From assembly GCA_964236585.1 (NCBI GenBank), contig CAXSFE010000001.1, positions 1 to 64,000 of the forward strand: a DNA stretch of 64,000 nucleotides, in the 5' to 3' direction. Below are positions 14,884 to 25,209 of the stretch, in pieces. The notes beneath the pieces are model-generated. The model did no database searches. It had not been told where the DNA came from and worked only from the letters and a program-made list of their open reading frames with translations. This DNA comes from CAXSEF01 sp964236585. GTDB taxonomy: Bacteria > Pseudomonadota > Alphaproteobacteria > Acetobacterales > Acetobacteraceae. The number at the start of each line of letters is the position of its first letter. Positions within the stretch are counted from its first letter, which is position 1. The translations under genes were made by a program, and so were the position numbers.

Positions 14884-16143
14884 ATGCCCCACATCGGCGT
14901 CGATTTCGGTACCACCAACAGCGTGGTTGCCGTGGCCAGCGACGACGGCGCACTGCACTCGGCCCGGATCGAGGTGTCTGCCGCGACCGTCGAGACGATC
15001 CGCAGCGTGCTGTGCTTCTGGAGCGCCGGCGGGGCGCTGCAGCATGCGATCGGTCCGGGCGCGGTGGACCGCTATCTCGACGACCCGGGCGAGTGCCGCC
15101 TGATCATGTCGATGAAGACCTACCTGGCGCAGCGCAGCTTCTCCGAGACGCGGGTGTTCGGCCAGACGTTCAGCCTGGAGCGGCTGGTGGGGCTGTTCCT
15201 GCGCGCCCTGCTGCCGGGGGCCGGGGCGGGGCGGATCACCGCGGGGCGCCCGGTGCGCTTTGCCGGCGAGCGGGCCGACGACGCGCTGGGGGAGCACAGG
15301 CTGCGCGCCGGGTTTGCGGAGGCGGGCTGGCCGGAGGTCGACGTGGCGCTGGAGCCGGAGGCGGCCGGGTATCGCTTCGCCCGCACCCTGGGAGCGGCCG
15401 CGACCGTGCTGGTCGGCGATTTCGGCGGCGGCACCAGCGACTTCTCCGTGCTGCGCTTCGGCGCCGGGGGGAAGGGCGGGCCGTCGGGGCGGGTCGTGGC
15501 GCTCGGCAGCGCGGGCGTCGGCATCGCGGGCGACAGCTTCGACGCCCGGATCATGGAGCGCGTGGTGGCGCCTCGGCTCGGGCGGGGCGACACCTACGCG
15601 GTGATGGGCCAGGACCTGCCGGTGCCGCCGGAGTACTACGCGGGGTTCTCGCGCTGGCACCGGCTGTCGATGATGCGCACGCCGCGCACGCTGCGCGAGA
15701 TCGGCGAGGTGGCCCGCCATGCGGCACACCCGGAGCGGCTCCTGGCGCTGGCGCGGCTGATCGAGGACGAGGCGGGCTATGGGCTGTACGGGGCGGTGGC
15801 GTCGGCGAAGGCGGAGCTGTCGCGCGCCGAGTGCGCCGCGCTGCGCTTCCGCCACGAGGATTTCGTGATCGAGCAGGAGATCACCCGCGCCGAGTTCGAG
15901 GGGTGGATCGCCCCGGAGCTGGTCCGGCTGTCGGCCACCGTGGACCAGGCGCTGGCGCGGTCCGGCGTGGCGGCGGAGGCGGTCGACCGCGTGTTCCTCA
16001 CCGGGGGCAGCGCGCTGATGCCGGCGATCCGGCGTCTGTTCGAGCAGCGGTTCGGCGCCGGGCGGGTGTCCGGCGGCGGGGAGTTCGTGTCGGTGGCGGA
16101 GGGGCTGGCGCTGATCGGGCAGGCGCGCAGCCTCGCGGGCTGA
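14884..16143 (+). CDS. yegD: Hsp70-family protein (YegD-like, no substrate-binding domain)
   Basis: 419 residues. The actin-like ATPase motifs are clear: phosphate-1 IGVDFGTTNSVVAVA (residues 4-18), phosphate-2 VLVGDFGGGTSDFSVLRF (about 176-193), and adenosine motif VFLTGGSALMPAIRRLFEQRF (about 370-390). The protein ends soon after the ATPase domain, so the usual DnaK substrate-binding domain is missing. This matches the YegD subgroup of Hsp70 proteins, whose substrate is unknown. The stretch EPEAAGYRFA is the usual family link between the lobes. It is monocistronic by position, followed by a decayed repeat. Confidence 0.88.
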   Translation: MPHIGVDFGTTNSVVAVASDDGALHSARIEVSAATVETIRSVLCFWSAGGALQHAIGPGAVDRYLDDPGECRLIMSMKTYLAQRSFSETRVFGQTFSLERLVGLFLRALLPGAGAGRITAGRPVRFAGERADDALGEHRLRAGFAEAGWPEVDVALEPEAAGYRFARTLGAAATVLVGDFGGGTSDFSVLRFGAGGKGGPSGRVVALGSAGVGIAGDSFDARIMERVVAPRLGRGDTYAVMGQDLPVPPEYYAGFSRWHRLSMMRTPRTLREIGEVARHAAHPERLLALARLIEDEAGYGLYGAVASAKAELSRAECAALRFRHEDFVIEQEITRAEFEGWIAPELVRLSATVDQALARSGVAAEAVDRVFLTGGSALMPAIRRLFEQRFGAGRVSGGGEFVSVAEGLALIGQARSLAG

Positions 16144-16156
16144 GGGACGAGGGACG

Positions 16157-16273
16157 GCAAAGTCGAGGCCCTGCCTCGAACTCCGCCGAAGGCTCGCCTC
16201 TGGAAACCCGGACTTCGGGGAGGATCTCCAGGGACGCCCGGCCTTTGGCGGTCCAGGCACAGCCGGCCCTGCT
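16157..16273. repeat. Bipartite hairpin element, copy 10 (decayed)
   Basis: The left outer hairpin TCGAGGC/GCCTCGA and ACTCCGCCGAAGGC are still visible, and GGAAACC follows. The right half retains CCCGGCCTTTGGCGGTCC and a degenerate end. It lies just after the Hsp70-like gene. Confidence 0.6.
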
Positions 16274-16683
16274 TCCTGCCCTTTCCAGGTCGTGCTGCGA
16301 CGGTGTTCGTGCCTCTGGCATCCTCCCCTGCGGCGTGTTATCTCCAGAGCGAATCGACCCTGCACCCTGCCGCCGTGGACAACTCGGGCAGTGGAGTTCT
16401 CATCCGCCCCGTGTGGATTGGAACTTTTTGGTGCCTTGTGCGCCTGTGCAGGAAACGACAGTCTTCGCGCGCTTCGGCAGCGAAGAGTTCATGACGGATC
16501 CGGGCCCGGACGCCGATCCTGTCAGACCTGATGCTCCGGGACACCGCCGAGACAGAAGTTTCGGGCACCCCTTTGCGGCTTGCCCGGCCGTCTCCGTCAT
16601 ACAGGATACCCCATCGCTTGAGCAGCAACGAGACCAGCCGCGCCCCGGACCTCCTGGACACCGCGAAGCGCGACGAGGAGCAT
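16274..16683. other. 410-bp gap without a supported gene
   Basis: Short open frames exist on both strands, but none has recognisable protein content. A locally AT-richer run (TTGGAACTTTTTGGTG near 16418-16433) stands out from the GC-rich surroundings. It could hold the promoter of the downstream gene or a small RNA. Nothing firmer can be said. Confidence 0.35.
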
Positions 16684-17283
16684 ATGCGCAACGTGCTTCA
16701 CGGACTGGGAGGCGGTGGCCGGCAAGGCCGCGCCCCGCGATCCACCCCGCAGGCGCACGCCCCGGCCGGCCGCCACCGCTTCGCCCAGGACGGCGACGTC
16801 CCCGTGGTGCGGCTGTCGCTGGCGCGGGCGGACACGCGGGAGGCCAAGCGGCCGATGCCGGTGGCGGAGCCGGTGACGGTCGAGCCCGTGGACCGCGACC
16901 GTGCGGCCCGTCACGCGGCTGAGCGCTCGCTGCAGGACATCACGACCACGCTGCACGGCGTGCAGACCAGGCTGGGACATGCGGAGCTGGACCTGGAGCA
17001 GGCGCTGGCGCAGGTCCAGGCCCGCGACCAGGAGCTGCAGGCACTGCGTGCAGAGCTGCGGGCCCGCGACCAGGAACTTGCCACTGCCAGGCGCGGCGGC
17101 GACGTGGCGCGTCGGCGCACCCAGCCCGAGGCCAGGCCGGACCAGTCCGGCGCGGACTCCGAGGCAGAGCAGCCTTCCAGGGGCGTGGCGGCTGCGGAGG
17201 CGCTGTTTGCGGCGGCCACGACCGTGCAGGGCGGCGAAGCCTCTGGCGACATGCCGGAGCCCGTGAAGTGGTGGCGCGACTAG
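16684..17283 (+). CDS. Hypothetical coiled-coil protein ending EPVKWWRD
   Basis: 199 residues from ATG 16684, which follows GAGGAG at a good distance; an upstream in-frame start at 16531 has no such site. The N-terminus is Gly-rich (MRNVLHGLGGGGRQGR) and the first half looks disordered. Residues about 75-145 form a heptad-like coiled coil (AERSLQDITTTLHGVQTRLG, then QARDQELQALRAELRARDQ). The C-terminus is a short hydrophobic tag, PEPVKWWRD. No known domain was recognised. It is probably a cytosolic structural or adaptor protein, but that is only an impression from composition. Confidence 0.6.
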   Translation: MRNVLHGLGGGGRQGRAPRSTPQAHAPAGRHRFAQDGDVPVVRLSLARADTREAKRPMPVAEPVTVEPVDRDRAARHAAERSLQDITTTLHGVQTRLGHAELDLEQALAQVQARDQELQALRAELRARDQELATARRGGDVARRRTQPEARPDQSGADSEAEQPSRGVAAAEALFAAATTVQGGEASGDMPEPVKWWRD

Positions 17284-17408
17284 GCTCTGTTTCCCATGAC
17301 CGTCGGCGTGCAGGTCCGGGCCGTGGCTCGCGTGTCTGGCCAGGCAGTACACACGTCGTGACACGGAGGGCATTCCGTCGTCGCGCGGCACGGTGATACG
17401 CTGACGGC

Positions 17409-17795
17409 ATGGAGCTTCCCTTCGCGTTTCCGGACTGGGTGCCCTGGTGGGTGCAGACGATGCTCGTGGTGGCCGGGGTTCTGCTCGCCCTGGCGTTCCT
17501 GCTGATGCCGTTCGCCACTTTCGGGGTGAAGTCGCGGCTGGACAGCCTGGAGCTGCACCTGGAGGAGCTTGGGGTGGAGCTGCGGTCGCTGTCGCTCCGC
17601 CTGCCGGATCGTGGCGTGAGCCGGGATCTCGCCACGGACTGGACCGATCCTGTCCCGGAGCCGGTTTCGTCCTACGACGCGCTGCCGAGCCGGCCGCCGA
17701 TCCCGCCCGCGCCGCGCACCCGCGACGTGGTCTCGGACCTGTCGGGGCGGCCCGCTGCCCGTCGCACGGAGCCGCGGTTCGACCGGTCCGAGTAG
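17409..17795 (+). CDS. Hypothetical single-pass membrane protein
   Basis: 128 residues. An N-terminal amphipathic/Trp-rich stretch (FAFPDWVPWWVQ) leads into one strong transmembrane helix (TMLVVAGVLLALAFLLMPFA, about residues 17-36). A short predicted helix with leucine heptads follows (RLDSLELHLEELGVELRSL). The Pro/Arg-rich tail looks disordered. No family was recognised, although the layout suggests a small membrane-tethered coiled coil. It follows the EPVKWWRD gene by 125 bp on the same strand and may share its transcript. Confidence 0.55.
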   Translation: MELPFAFPDWVPWWVQTMLVVAGVLLALAFLLMPFATFGVKSRLDSLELHLEELGVELRSLSLRLPDRGVSRDLATDWTDPVPEPVSSYDALPSRPPIPPAPRTRDVVSDLSGRPAARRTEPRFDRSE

Positions 17796-17834
17796 TGCCG
17801 ACGCTTGGCTGGGCAGATCAGTTGCTGCGGAAAA

Positions 17835-17886
17835 GGTTTCCAAAGGGCTCGGCCCTTTGGCGGGTTCGGGCAGAGCCCGACCTTGC
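17835..17886. repeat. Bipartite hairpin element, copy 11 (right half only)
   Basis: GGTTTCC, then CCAAAGGGC/GCCCTTTGG and TCGGGC/GCCCGA, ending CCTTGCTTCC. It lies between convergent genes. Confidence 0.85.
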
Positions 17887-17924
17887 TTCCTCGCAGACGG
17901 CGCTTCCTCGCAGGCAGCTGATCC

Positions 17925-19262
17925 TCACGTCGTCCTGTTCGAAATAGCGCCTTCCTCGATGTCTCCCGAGGTCTCGCGCAGCGCGAGCACCGCGGCGAAG
18001 CTGATCGCGGCTGCGGCGGTCACGTACCAGCCGACCCAGGCGAGCCCGCCCTGGTCGGCTAGGCGCTGCGCCAGGGCGGGGGCGAGCGAGGCGCCCAGGA
18101 TGCCGCCCAGGTTGTAGGCGGCCGAGGCGCCCGTGTAGCGCACCGCCACCGGGAACAGCTCCGGCAGCAGTGCGCCCATCGGCGCGAATACCAGTCCCAT
18201 CAGCCCCAGCTCGATCACGAGGAACAGCAGGATGCCGGCGGCGCCGCCCTCGCCCAGGAGCGGCGGCATCAGGAAGCCCGACGCGGCGGCGAGCGCCATG
18301 CCGGCGAGGAGCACGGGGCGCCGGCCGAAGCGGTCCGACCAGGCGCCGGCCAGCGGCGTGGTCGCGGCCATCGCCAGCACGGCGACGCAGAGCAGGCCGA
18401 GGAACTCGGTGCGCGGGATGTGGCGGGTGGCGGTGCCGTAGCGCAGGGCGAACACGGTGGAGACGTAGAACAGCACGTAGGGCAGGATCATCGCCGCAGA
18501 GCCGAGCAGCAGCGGCCGCCAGTGCCGGGCCAGCACGGCGGCGAGCGGCACGCGGACGCGCAGGTTCCGGTCGAGCACGCGGGCGAAGCTTGCGGTCTCG
18601 TGCAGGGTGACGCGGACGTAGAGGCCCAGCGCCACGAGCACGGCGCTGCCCAGGAACGGCAGGCGCCAGCCCCAGGCGCCGAAGCGGCGCTCGCCGAGCG
18701 CCGAGTCGAGCAGCAGGAAGGTGGCGTTGGCCAGGAGGAAGCCGATCGGCGGGCCGAGCTGCGGCACCATGCCGAACCAGCCGCGCCGTCCCGGGGGGGC
18801 GTTCTCCACGGCGAGCAGCGCGGCGCCGCCCCACTCGCCGCCGAGGCCGATGCCCTGGCCGAGGCGCATCAGGCAGAGCAGCGCCGGCGCCAGCCAGCCG
18901 GCCTGCGCGTAGCCGGGGAGCACGCCGATCAGCACCGTCGAGGTGCCCATCACCAGCAGGGAGGCGACCAGCGTGCTCTTGCGCCCGATCCGGTCGCCGA
19001 AGTGGCCGAACACCGCCGAGCCGAGCGGGCGGGCGAGGAAGGCGATGCCGAAGGCGAGGAAGGCGCCCAGCGTCTGGATCGCCAGGTTGGCGCCGGGGAA
19101 GAACACCGGGCCGATCACCAGCGCCGAGGCGATGCCGTAGATGTAGAAGTCGTAGAACTCGACCGTGGTGCCGACCAGGCTCGCGAGCAGCACGCGCAGC
19201 GTGCCGCGGCCTTGCGCGCCGTGGAGAGTGGCCGGGGCGGGGGCTGCGGCGGGCTCTGGCAT
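17925..19262 (-). CDS. MFS transporter of the metabolite:H+ symporter (MHS) family
   Basis: 445 residues with twelve hydrophobic segments. The N-terminal signature VGTTVEFYDFYIYGIASALV is typical of MHS-family carriers such as ShiA, YhjE and KgtP. The MFS loop 2-3 motif is present (GHFGDRIGRKSTLV), with a second copy in the other half (GAWSDRFGRRPVLL), and LGGEWGGAALLAVENAP marks helix 5. Such carriers bring organic acids, betaines or similar metabolites in with protons. The substrate cannot be deduced. ATG 19262 places the expected cytosolic N-terminus. It is divergent from a small lipoprotein gene. Confidence 0.88.
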   Translation of the reverse strand: MPEPAAAPAPATLHGAQGRGTLRVLLASLVGTTVEFYDFYIYGIASALVIGPVFFPGANLAIQTLGAFLAFGIAFLARPLGSAVFGHFGDRIGRKSTLVASLLVMGTSTVLIGVLPGYAQAGWLAPALLCLMRLGQGIGLGGEWGGAALLAVENAPPGRRGWFGMVPQLGPPIGFLLANATFLLLDSALGERRFGAWGWRLPFLGSAVLVALGLYVRVTLHETASFARVLDRNLRVRVPLAAVLARHWRPLLLGSAAMILPYVLFYVSTVFALRYGTATRHIPRTEFLGLLCVAVLAMAATTPLAGAWSDRFGRRPVLLAGMALAAASGFLMPPLLGEGGAAGILLFLVIELGLMGLVFAPMGALLPELFPVAVRYTGASAAYNLGGILGASLAPALAQRLADQGGLAWVGWYVTAAAAISFAAVLALRETSGDIEEGAISNRTT

Positions 19263-19370
19263 CGGCGTTCTCCACGGCGGCCCGCTGCGGGCGCGGCGCC
19301 GTCCTACGCCAGCCCGGTGTGTCCGCGCAGCCCTTCCGGGCCGGTCCGCCACCCTGTAGCGTCGAACGGC

Positions 19371-19733
19371 ATGGAGTCACACGTCCCTCCCGGCGCCGCA
19401 CGGCGCATCGTGCCGCCGCTGTGCCTGCTGCTGGTCTGCACGGCGCTGGCCGGGTGCGCCGGCAGGGCCTTGCCGGCCGGCCCTGGCGCCGGTTCTGCGA
19501 TCCTGGCCGGGCCGGGCCCGATGCCGCCGCCGCGCCATGAGCGCATCCCGCCGCGTCCGCACCAGGCGGAGCGGCTGGTCTGGGAGCCTGGACACTACCT
19601 GCAGGATGCCGTCGGCTACACCTGGCACCCCGGGCACTACGTATCGCGGCCATCGCCGCACCTGCGCTTCGTGCGAGGACGGTGGGAGCAGCGGGGGGCG
19701 GGCTGGGTCTGGATGCCGGGGCGCTGGGTTTGA
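19371..19733 (+). CDS. Small lipoprotein with WHPGHYV-type repeats
   Basis: 120 residues. The signal peptide (IVPPLCLLLVCTALAGC) ends in a lipobox LAGC, so the mature protein should be lipidated at Cys29. After a Pro/Gly linker it carries repeats of the form W-x-P-G-H/R-Y/W-V: VWEPGHYL, TWHPGHYV and VWMPGRWV. These resemble the WxxGHW (YXWXPGxW) repeats found in small proteobacterial envelope proteins of unknown function. It precedes the atp operon but is separated from it by a hairpin repeat and 250 bp. Confidence 0.75.
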   Translation: MESHVPPGAARRIVPPLCLLLVCTALAGCAGRALPAGPGAGSAILAGPGPMPPPRHERIPPRPHQAERLVWEPGHYLQDAVGYTWHPGHYVSRPSPHLRFVRGRWEQRGAGWVWMPGRWV

Positions 19734-19756
19734 TGCCGGGACTGCCTTTTGAGCAG

Positions 19757-19876
19757 GCAAGGTCGGGCTCTGCCCGAACCCGCAAAGGGTCCGAGGACCC
19801 TTTGATCCCTTGACTTAGGGAAGGCGATCCAAGGGCCCAGCCCTTGGCGGAGTTTGAGGCAGAGCCTCAACCTTGC
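19757..19876. repeat. Bipartite hairpin element, copy 12
   Basis: Upstream of atpH. Left outer hairpin TCGGGC/GCCCGA. The left inner hairpin is a different sequence type, CAAAGGGTCC/GGACCCTTTG. The centre is degenerate (GACTTAGG). Right hairpins CCAAGGGC/GCCCTTGG and TTGAGGC/GCCTCAA, then CCTTGC. The atp promoter must lie in the 113 bp after it or further upstream. Confidence 0.9.
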
Positions 19877-19989
19877 CTGCTTTCCCGGCTCCTCACGCGG
19901 CCGTGCGGGCGTTGCGTGGCCTGCATCACCATGATAGGAGCCGCGCGACCGGCCCAGGTGCCGCCCATCGACAAGCGACGGAAATTCCC

Positions 19990-20559
19990 TTGGCCGCAGA
20001 CGTCACCACCCTGTCCCGCGGCGGAGGTCTTGCGGACCGCTACGCGGCGGCTCTTTACGGTTTTGCCGACGAGCAGAAGTCGCTCGATGCGACCGTGGAC
20101 CAGATGGAGGCGCTCGGGCGCCTGATCGACGAGAGCCAGCCGCTGCGGCGCCTCCTGGAGAGCCCGCTGGTGGACGTGCAGAAGGCGCGCGTGGCGGTCA
20201 CGGCGGTGCTGGCGGAGCAGGGCTTCGGCAAGACGGTGCAGGATTTCGTCGGCGTGATCGCGAACAACCGCCGGTTGTCGCAGCTGCGCCCGATCGTGGT
20301 GGCGTTCGCGGGCCTGGTCGCGGAGAAGCGCGGCGTGGTTCTGGCGCAGGTGTCCTCGGCGCACCGTCTGTCCGACGTGCAGCGCGAGCAGCTGCGGGCG
20401 CGGCTGATCGAGGCCGGGTACGGCCGGGTGAGCATCGACGAACGGGTGGACGAGAGCCTGCTCGGCGGCGTTGTCGTGCGTGTCGGCGCCCGCCTCTACG
20501 ACTCAAGCATAAAGTCCCGGCTGCAGCGCCTGCAGTACGCGATGAAGGGAGCCGCCTGA
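19990..20559 (+). CDS. atpH: ATP synthase F1 subunit delta
   Basis: 189 residues from a TTG start at 19990 (reading LAADVTTLSRGGGLADRYA), chosen because the conserved delta N-terminus LADRYAAALYGFADEQ begins about 14 residues in and longer extensions run into the hairpin repeat. Family features are SPLVDVQKARVAVTAVLAEQ in the middle and the C-terminal DESLLGGVVVRVGARLYDSSIKSRL. Delta forms the peripheral stalk joint between F1 alpha and Fo b. It opens the operon atpHAGDC and is followed after one base by the atpA start. The Fo genes are elsewhere, as usual in Rhodospirillales. Confidence 0.93.
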   Translation: MAADVTTLSRGGGLADRYAAALYGFADEQKSLDATVDQMEALGRLIDESQPLRRLLESPLVDVQKARVAVTAVLAEQGFGKTVQDFVGVIANNRRLSQLRPIVVAFAGLVAEKRGVVLAQVSSAHRLSDVQREQLRARLIEAGYGRVSIDERVDESLLGGVVVRVGARLYDSSIKSRLQRLQYAMKGAA

Positions 20560-20560
20560 C

Positions 20561-22096
<1,536 letters not shown>

Positions 22097-22106
22097 GGGA
22101 CGGTCG

Positions 22107-22994
22107 ATGCCGAGCCTGAAGGACCTGCGCGGGCGGATCAACAGCGTGAAGTCCACGCGCAAGATCACGTCGGCGATGAAGATGGTGGCGGCGTCCAAGC
22201 TGCGCCGGGCGCAGAGCCAGGCGGAGGCGGCGCGGCCGTATGCGCTGGCGATGGAGCGGATGCTGGGCTCGCTGGCGAACAGCGTGGCGGGCTCGCCCGG
22301 CGCGCCGAGGATGCTGGCGGGGACGGGGCGCGACCAGGTGCACCTGCTGGTCGCGATCACGGCGGATCGCGGGCTGGCCGGCGCGTTCAACTCGCAGGTC
22401 GGGCGGATGGTGCGGGTGATGACGCGCCGCCTCGTGGGCGAAGGCAAGACCGTCAAGCTGATGACGGTGGGGCGCAAGGGGCGCGACTACCTGCGCCGCG
22501 AGTTCGCGGGCTCCATCGTGCACGAGGTCAGCTACGCGGGGATCAAGCGGGTCGAGTTCGCGCAGGCGCGGGAGCTGGGCGAGCGGATCGCGGCGATGCT
22601 GTCGGCGGGCGAGTTCGACGTGTGCACGCTGGTGTACAACCGGTTCGTGTCGGTGATCTCGCAGGTGCCGACGGAGATGCAGCTGATCCCGCTGCCGTTG
22701 CCGGAGCGCCCTGCGGGCGAGGCGGCGGGCGGGCCGCAGGCGGTCTACGAGTACGAACCGGACGAGGAGGCGATCCTGGGCCGGCTGCTGCCGCAGAACC
22801 TGTCGGTGCAGATCTACCGCGCGCTGCTGGAAAGCGGGGCGGGCGAGCATGGCGCGCGGATGAGCTCGATGGACAACGCGACGCGCAACGCGGGCGACAT
22901 GATCAACCGGCTGACGCTGAACTACAACCGGACGCGCCAAGCCAACATCACCAAGGAGCTGATCGAGATCATCTCCGGTGCCGAGGCCGTCTGA
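22107..22994 (+). CDS. atpG: ATP synthase F1 subunit gamma
   Basis: 295 residues. The N-terminal helix PSLKDLRGRINSVKSTRKIT with KITSAMKMVAASKLRRAQ and the C-terminal helix MSSMDNATRNAGDMINRLTL with YNRTRQANITKELIEI form the rotating coiled coil. Both ends match the family signature. Gamma couples proton-driven rotation to ATP synthesis. It begins 10 bp after atpA. Unusually, 129 bp including half a dispersed repeat separate it from atpD. Confidence 0.97.
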   Translation: MPSLKDLRGRINSVKSTRKITSAMKMVAASKLRRAQSQAEAARPYALAMERMLGSLANSVAGSPGAPRMLAGTGRDQVHLLVAITADRGLAGAFNSQVGRMVRVMTRRLVGEGKTVKLMTVGRKGRDYLRREFAGSIVHEVSYAGIKRVEFAQARELGERIAAMLSAGEFDVCTLVYNRFVSVISQVPTEMQLIPLPLPERPAGEAAGGPQAVYEYEPDEEAILGRLLPQNLSVQIYRALLESGAGEHGARMSSMDNATRNAGDMINRLTLNYNRTRQANITKELIEIISGAEAV

Positions 22995-23027
22995 ACGATC
23001 GCGAGGCCCCTTCCTTCGTGAGGGGGA

Positions 23028-23077
23028 TCAAAGGGCCCCGGGCCCTTTGCGGGTCCAGGGCAGAGCCCTGGCCTTGG
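23028..23077. repeat. Bipartite hairpin element, copy 13 (half), inside the atp operon
   Basis: A half-element between atpG and atpD: CAAAGGGCCC/GGGCCCTTTG, CGGGTC, CCAGGGC/GCCCTGG, then GCCTTGG. If transcribed it would form two strong hairpins in the atpG-atpD intercistronic mRNA. Confidence 0.82.
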
Positions 23078-23123
23078 CTTTCCGGGATGTGTGCGCGGAT
23101 GCGCAGTTGAGAGGATGACAGCC

Positions 23124-24566
23124 ATGTCCGAAGCCGGAGCACGCAACAACGTCGGCCGCGTCAGCCAGATCACCGGCGCCGTGGTGGACGTGCAGTTCGA
23201 GGGCGAGCTGCCGTTCATCCAGAACGCGCTGGTCACGAAGATGGGCGAGCGCACGCTGGTCCTGGAGGTGGCGCAGGAGCTGGGCGAGCGGACGGTGCGC
23301 TGCATCGCGATGGACACCACGGACGGCATGGTGCGCGGGCAGGAGGTGATCGACACCGGCTCGCCGATCTCGATGCCGGTGGGTCCGGGCGTGCTTGGGC
23401 GGATCATGAACGTGATCGGCGAGCCGATCGATGACCGCGGGCCGGTGCCGTCGTCGAGCCGCATGCCGATCCACCGTTCGGCGCCGACCTTCGAGGAGCA
23501 GGCGACCAGCTCGGAGATCCTGGTCACCGGGATCAAGGTGGTCGATCTGCTGGCGCCGTACCTGAAGGGCGGCAAGGTCGGGCTGTTCGGCGGCGCGGGC
23601 GTGGGCAAGACGGTGCTGATCCAGGAGCTGATCAACAACGTGGCGCTGGGCGCGGGCGGCGTGTCGGTGTTCGCGGGCGTGGGCGAGCGGACGCGCGAGG
23701 GCAACGACCTGTACCACGAGATGATGGACGCGGGCGTGATCAAGCTCGGCGAGGGCAACACCGACGGGTCGAAGGTGGCGCTGGTGTACGGGCAGATGAA
23801 CGAGCCGCCGGGCGCGCGCGCGCGGGTGGCGCTGTCGGGGCTGACGCTGGCCGAGTACTTCCGCGACGAGGAGGGGCAGGACGTCCTGTTCTTCGTCGAC
23901 AACATCTTCCGGTTCACGCAGGCGGGCGCGGAGGTGTCGGCGCTGCTGGGGCGCATCCCGTCCGCGGTGGGCTACCAGCCGACGCTGGCGACCGACATGG
24001 GCGCGCTGCAGGAGCGGATCACGTCGACCAAGAAGGGGTCGATCACCTCGGTGCAGGCGATCTACGTGCCGGCCGACGACCTGACCGACCCGGCGCCGGC
24101 GACCTCGTTCGCGCATCTGGACGCGACGACGGTGCTGAACCGGCAGATCGCGGAGCTGGGCATCTATCCGGCGGTCGATCCGCTGGACTCGACCTCGCGC
24201 TCGCTCGATCCGCGGATCGTCGGCGAGGATCACTACCAGGTGGCGCGCGACGTGCAGCGCATCCTGCAGACCTACAAGAGCCTGCAGGACATCATCGCCA
24301 TTCTCGGCATGGACGAGCTGAGCGAGGAGGACAAGCAGACGGTGGCGCGGGCGCGCCGCATCCAGCGCTTCCTCAGCCAGCCGTTCCACGTCGCCGAGGT
24401 GTTCACGGGCAGCCCGGGCGTGTTCGTCAAGGTCGAGGACACGATCCGCTCATTCCGCGAGATCTGCGACGGCAAGCACGACGCGCTGCCCGAGGCGGCG
24501 TTCTACATGGTCGGCACCATCGACGACGTGGTGAAGAAGGCCGAGAGCATGAAGGAGAAGGCGTGA
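23124..24566 (+). CDS. atpD: ATP synthase F1 subunit beta
   Basis: 480 residues from ATG 23124, which has GAGAGGA nearby; an upstream in-frame start at 23091 lacks support. Walker A is GGAGVGKTVL, the catalytic Glu segment is GERTREGNDLYHEM, and Walker B is VLFFVDNIFRFTQAG. The DELSEEDK motif (the DELSEED lever that contacts gamma) is intact. Beta holds the catalytic sites. The gap before it contains a half hairpin repeat, and atpC follows 28 bp after its stop. Confidence 0.98.
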   Translation: MSEAGARNNVGRVSQITGAVVDVQFEGELPFIQNALVTKMGERTLVLEVAQELGERTVRCIAMDTTDGMVRGQEVIDTGSPISMPVGPGVLGRIMNVIGEPIDDRGPVPSSSRMPIHRSAPTFEEQATSSEILVTGIKVVDLLAPYLKGGKVGLFGGAGVGKTVLIQELINNVALGAGGVSVFAGVGERTREGNDLYHEMMDAGVIKLGEGNTDGSKVALVYGQMNEPPGARARVALSGLTLAEYFRDEEGQDVLFFVDNIFRFTQAGAEVSALLGRIPSAVGYQPTLATDMGALQERITSTKKGSITSVQAIYVPADDLTDPAPATSFAHLDATTVLNRQIAELGIYPAVDPLDSTSRSLDPRIVGEDHYQVARDVQRILQTYKSLQDIIAILGMDELSEEDKQTVARARRIQRFLSQPFHVAEVFTGSPGVFVKVEDTIRSFREICDGKHDALPEAAFYMVGTIDDVVKKAESMKEKA

Positions 24567-24594
24567 TCCAGGCCGCGGGGCAGAGGGCGCGCTG

Positions 24595-24996
24595 ATGCCG
24601 ATCGATCTGGAGATCGTCAGCCCGGACCGAGTGCTGCTCAAGCGGCCGGTCGACATGGTGGTGATGCCGGCGTGGGACGGCGAGCTGGCGGCGATGCCGC
24701 AGCACGCGCCGATGATGGTGGCGCTGCGCGGGGGTGTCATCACGCTGCACGAGGGCGGGCAGGCGACGGACCGGTTCTTCGTGGCGGGCGGGTTCGCCGA
24801 GATCACGCCCGAGCGCTGCACGATCCTGGCGGACGAGGCGGTGCCGGTCGCCGAGGTCGACCACGCGGCGGCGGAGCGGCGGGTCGTGGAGGCGCAGGCG
24901 GCGTATGCGGCGGCAGGGGCCGACAACGAGGCGCGGGAGCTGGCGATGGACCGGCTTCAGGCGGCGCAGGCGATGGCGGGCGTGAGCGGGGGCTGA
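24595..24996 (+). CDS. atpC: ATP synthase F1 subunit epsilon
   Basis: 133 residues. The N-terminal beta-sandwich starts MPIDLEIVSPDRVLLKRPVD and contains VVMPAWDGELAAMPQHAPMM, the family signature. A short helical C-terminal domain follows (AERRVVEAQAAYAAAG onwards). Epsilon sits on gamma at the base of the rotor and can inhibit ATP hydrolysis. It is the last gene of atpHAGDC; a full hairpin repeat starts 18 bp after its stop and could serve as the operon end. Confidence 0.95.
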   Translation: MPIDLEIVSPDRVLLKRPVDMVVMPAWDGELAAMPQHAPMMVALRGGVITLHEGGQATDRFFVAGGFAEITPERCTILADEAVPVAEVDHAAAERRVVEAQAAYAAAGADNEARELAMDRLQAAQAMAGVSGG

Positions 24997-25013
24997 GGCT
25001 CCGGCTGCAGCAA

Positions 25014-25139
25014 GCAAGGCTGGGCTCTGCCCAGACCCGCAAAGGGTCCAAGGACCCTTTGATCCCATTTAGTTGAGCAAGGCCATCCAAGGGGCTTCCC
25101 TTGGCGGGGTCCAGGGGCAGAGCCCCTGGACTTCCTTGC
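25014..25139. repeat. Bipartite hairpin element, copy 14
   Basis: After atpC. Left hairpins CTGGGC/GCCCAG and CAAAGGGTCC/GGACCCTTTG. Right hairpins CCAAGGG/CCCTTGG and CCAGGGGC/GCCCCTGG, ending CCTTGC. It shares the CAAAGGGTCC type with copy 12 on the other side of the atp operon. Confidence 0.88.
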
Positions 25140-25209
25140 GGGTTGACCAGGGCCGCGAAGGCTGTTCCATCGTCTGTTCCCGCACGCAGGTTCCCGAGGA
25201 CTTCCGCCC

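Noticed and set aside
16338..16691. Minus-strand open frame in the gap after the Hsp70-like gene
   Set aside because: No ribosome site, no recognisable content, and it overlaps the start of the supported plus-strand gene.
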